Assembly (NCBI GenBank): GCA_036266835.1
Contig: DATAXD010000012.1
Span: 1 to 64,000 of the forward strand
Origin: Galbitalea sp036266835
GTDB taxonomy: Bacteria; Actinomycetota; Actinomycetes; Actinomycetales; Microbacteriaceae
Reading direction: 5' to 3'
Length of the DNA stretch: 64,000 nt
Part shown: piece after piece, positions 63,271-64,000 of the stretch
Layout of the letters: every line of letters starts with the position of its first letter
How positions within the stretch are numbered: the stretch's first letter is position 1
Notes under the pieces: model-generated
Told to the model about the DNA's origin: nothing
Database searches by the model: none
Seen by the model: the letters and a program-made list of their open reading frames with translations, nothing else
Position numbers and translations under genes: made by a program

Positions 63271-64000
63271 CTAGTCGGTTAATCCACGCCGCTTGAGCAG
63301 CGGCTGGATGTCCGCGTCGCGACCGCGGAAGTCCTTGTACGCCTCCAGCGGGTCCTTCGACCCGCCGACGCCCAGGAGCCGCTCACGGAATCGATCACCG
63401 TTTGCTCGCGTCATGCCGCCGTTCGATTTGAACCACTCGACCGTGTCAGCGTCGAGTACTTCGCTCCAGATGTACGAGTAGTAGCCGGCGTCGTAGCCTC
63501 CGGCGAACGTATGTGCGAAGTAGGTACTTGAGTAACGGCTCGGTACCGCGGGATTGTCGAGCCCGAAGCTTGCCAACGCCTCCGCCTCGAACTTCGCCAC
63601 ATCGGTGACCGTCGTCTTCGAGTCGATCAGGTGCCAGGCTTGGTCGAGCATGGCAGCCGCGAGATACTCGCTCGTCTTGAAACCCTCGTTGAAGGATGCC
63701 GATGCCTGTACCTTGTCGACGAATTCCTGCGGCATGGGCTCGCCCGTCTGGTAGTGCTTCGCGTAATTCGCGAGAACCTCCGGCCACAGCATCCACATCT
63801 CGTTGACCTGGCTCGGGAACTCGACGAAGTCGCGGAACACGTTCGTCCCCGCGAACTTCGGATAGGTGACGTGCGCGAATAGCCCGTGCAGCGCATGTCC
63901 GAATTCGTGGAACAGCGTGTGCACCTCGTCGTAGGTGAGGAGCGTCGGCTCTCCCGCGGCGGGCTTTGGCACGTTGTGATTGTTCACCACCGTGGTCGGA
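63271..64000 (-). CDS. M3 family metallopeptidase, C-terminal part (cut by window edge)
   Basis: The C-terminal 242 or so residues of a zinc oligopeptidase of the Dcp/oligopeptidase A group; the frame is open to base 64000. The zinc motif HEFGHALHGLF is in LLTYDEVHTLFHEFGHALH, and the third ligand Glu lies in the helix after it (DFVEFPSQVNEMW). The end has TFAGGYDAGYYSYIWSEVLDADTVEWF, the conserved substrate-binding Tyr region, and closes with PLLKRRGLTD. It cuts small peptides in the cytoplasm. The stop lies 34 bp from the convergent LLM gene. Confidence 0.93.
   Translation of the reverse strand, partial: PTTVVNNHNVPKPAAGEPTLLTYDEVHTLFHEFGHALHGLFAHVTYPKFAGTNVFRDFVEFPSQVNEMWMLWPEVLANYAKHYQTGEPMPQEFVDKVQASASFNEGFKTSEYLAAAMLDQAWHLIDSKTTVTDVAKFEAEALASFGLDNPAVPSRYSSTYFAHTFAGGYDAGYYSYIWSEVLDADTVEWFKSNGGMTRANGDRFRERLLGVGGSKDPLEAYKDFRGRDADIQPLLKRRGLTD

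Overview
The window is high-GC DNA from an actinobacterium, most likely Microbacteriaceae. Evidence: strong GC bias at third codon positions, many GTG/TTG starts, actinobacterial gene blocks (tRNA-Pro-tig-clpP1-clpP2-clpX, pepN with rpiB-nei, bkdABC with accD1-accA1-MaoC-CitE-like), small DUF2510-type proteins, and many genes whose start codon sits 5-7 nt downstream of a TAnnnT -10 box (leaderless transcription). From memory, the backbone (second ssb, ettA, thioesterase, bkd/acc cluster, glbO, pepN, rpiB, nei, tig, clpP1P2, clpX) recalls the Rv2457c-Rv2502c region of Mycobacterium tuberculosis. Lineage-specific blocks are inserted into it.

Layout. 1-3.7 kb: a cut membrane protein, a small gene with a near-perfect LexA/SOS box, an aldo/keto reductase, msrA, a second-type ssb and an SRPBCC protein. 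3.8-10.8 kb: lipoprotein, ettA, two thioesterases, a conserved unknown, an F420-type nitroreductase-like protein, a flavoprotein dehydrogenase and a VOC protein. 10.8-18.5 kb: a complete histidine-utilisation operon (IclR regulator divergent from hutH-hutU-M20 hydrolase-hutF-hutI). 18.7-29.3 kb: branched-chain keto-acid dehydrogenase E1a-E1b-E2, a divergent TetR regulator, and a tightly overlapped leucine-degradation operon (carboxyltransferase, biotin carboxylase, acyl-CoA dehydrogenase, a CoA-transferase fragment, MaoC hydratase, CitE-like lyase). 29.3-36.2 kb: truncated haemoglobin, membrane protein, ABC exporter, two paralogous lipoproteins, a seven-blade YVTN propeller surface protein with a LATTG-type anchor, and an AraC regulator. 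36.2-48.8 kb: pepN, rpiB, nei, paiB-like gene, a histidine kinase/response regulator pair, small lipoproteins and surface proteins, a HutD-like cupin and a VOC protein. 48.8-52.8 kb: an MFS-esterase-esterase operon divergent from a TetR gene, with three operator copies between them. 52.7-59.3 kb: tRNA-Gly, tRNA-Pro, tig, SDR, clpP1, clpP2, a CopC-like protein and clpX. 59.3-64 kb: a Doc-type toxin-antitoxin pair, a BenE-type transporter with an apparent ATC start, an epoxide hydrolase, an LLM flavin oxidoreductase and the C-terminal part of an M3 peptidase.

The central theme is amino-acid catabolism: histidine goes to N-formylglutamate, where an M20 hydrolase probably replaces HutG, and leucine/valine/isoleucine go through keto-acid dehydrogenase and methylcrotonyl-CoA carboxylase. 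Both modules have a local regulator with a visible palindromic operator. Several short intergenic repeat families are present, and one copy lies inside the coding region for the E2 linker. No CRISPR array, prophage, rRNA or intact insertion sequence was seen. No stretch over 300 bases lacks a gene.
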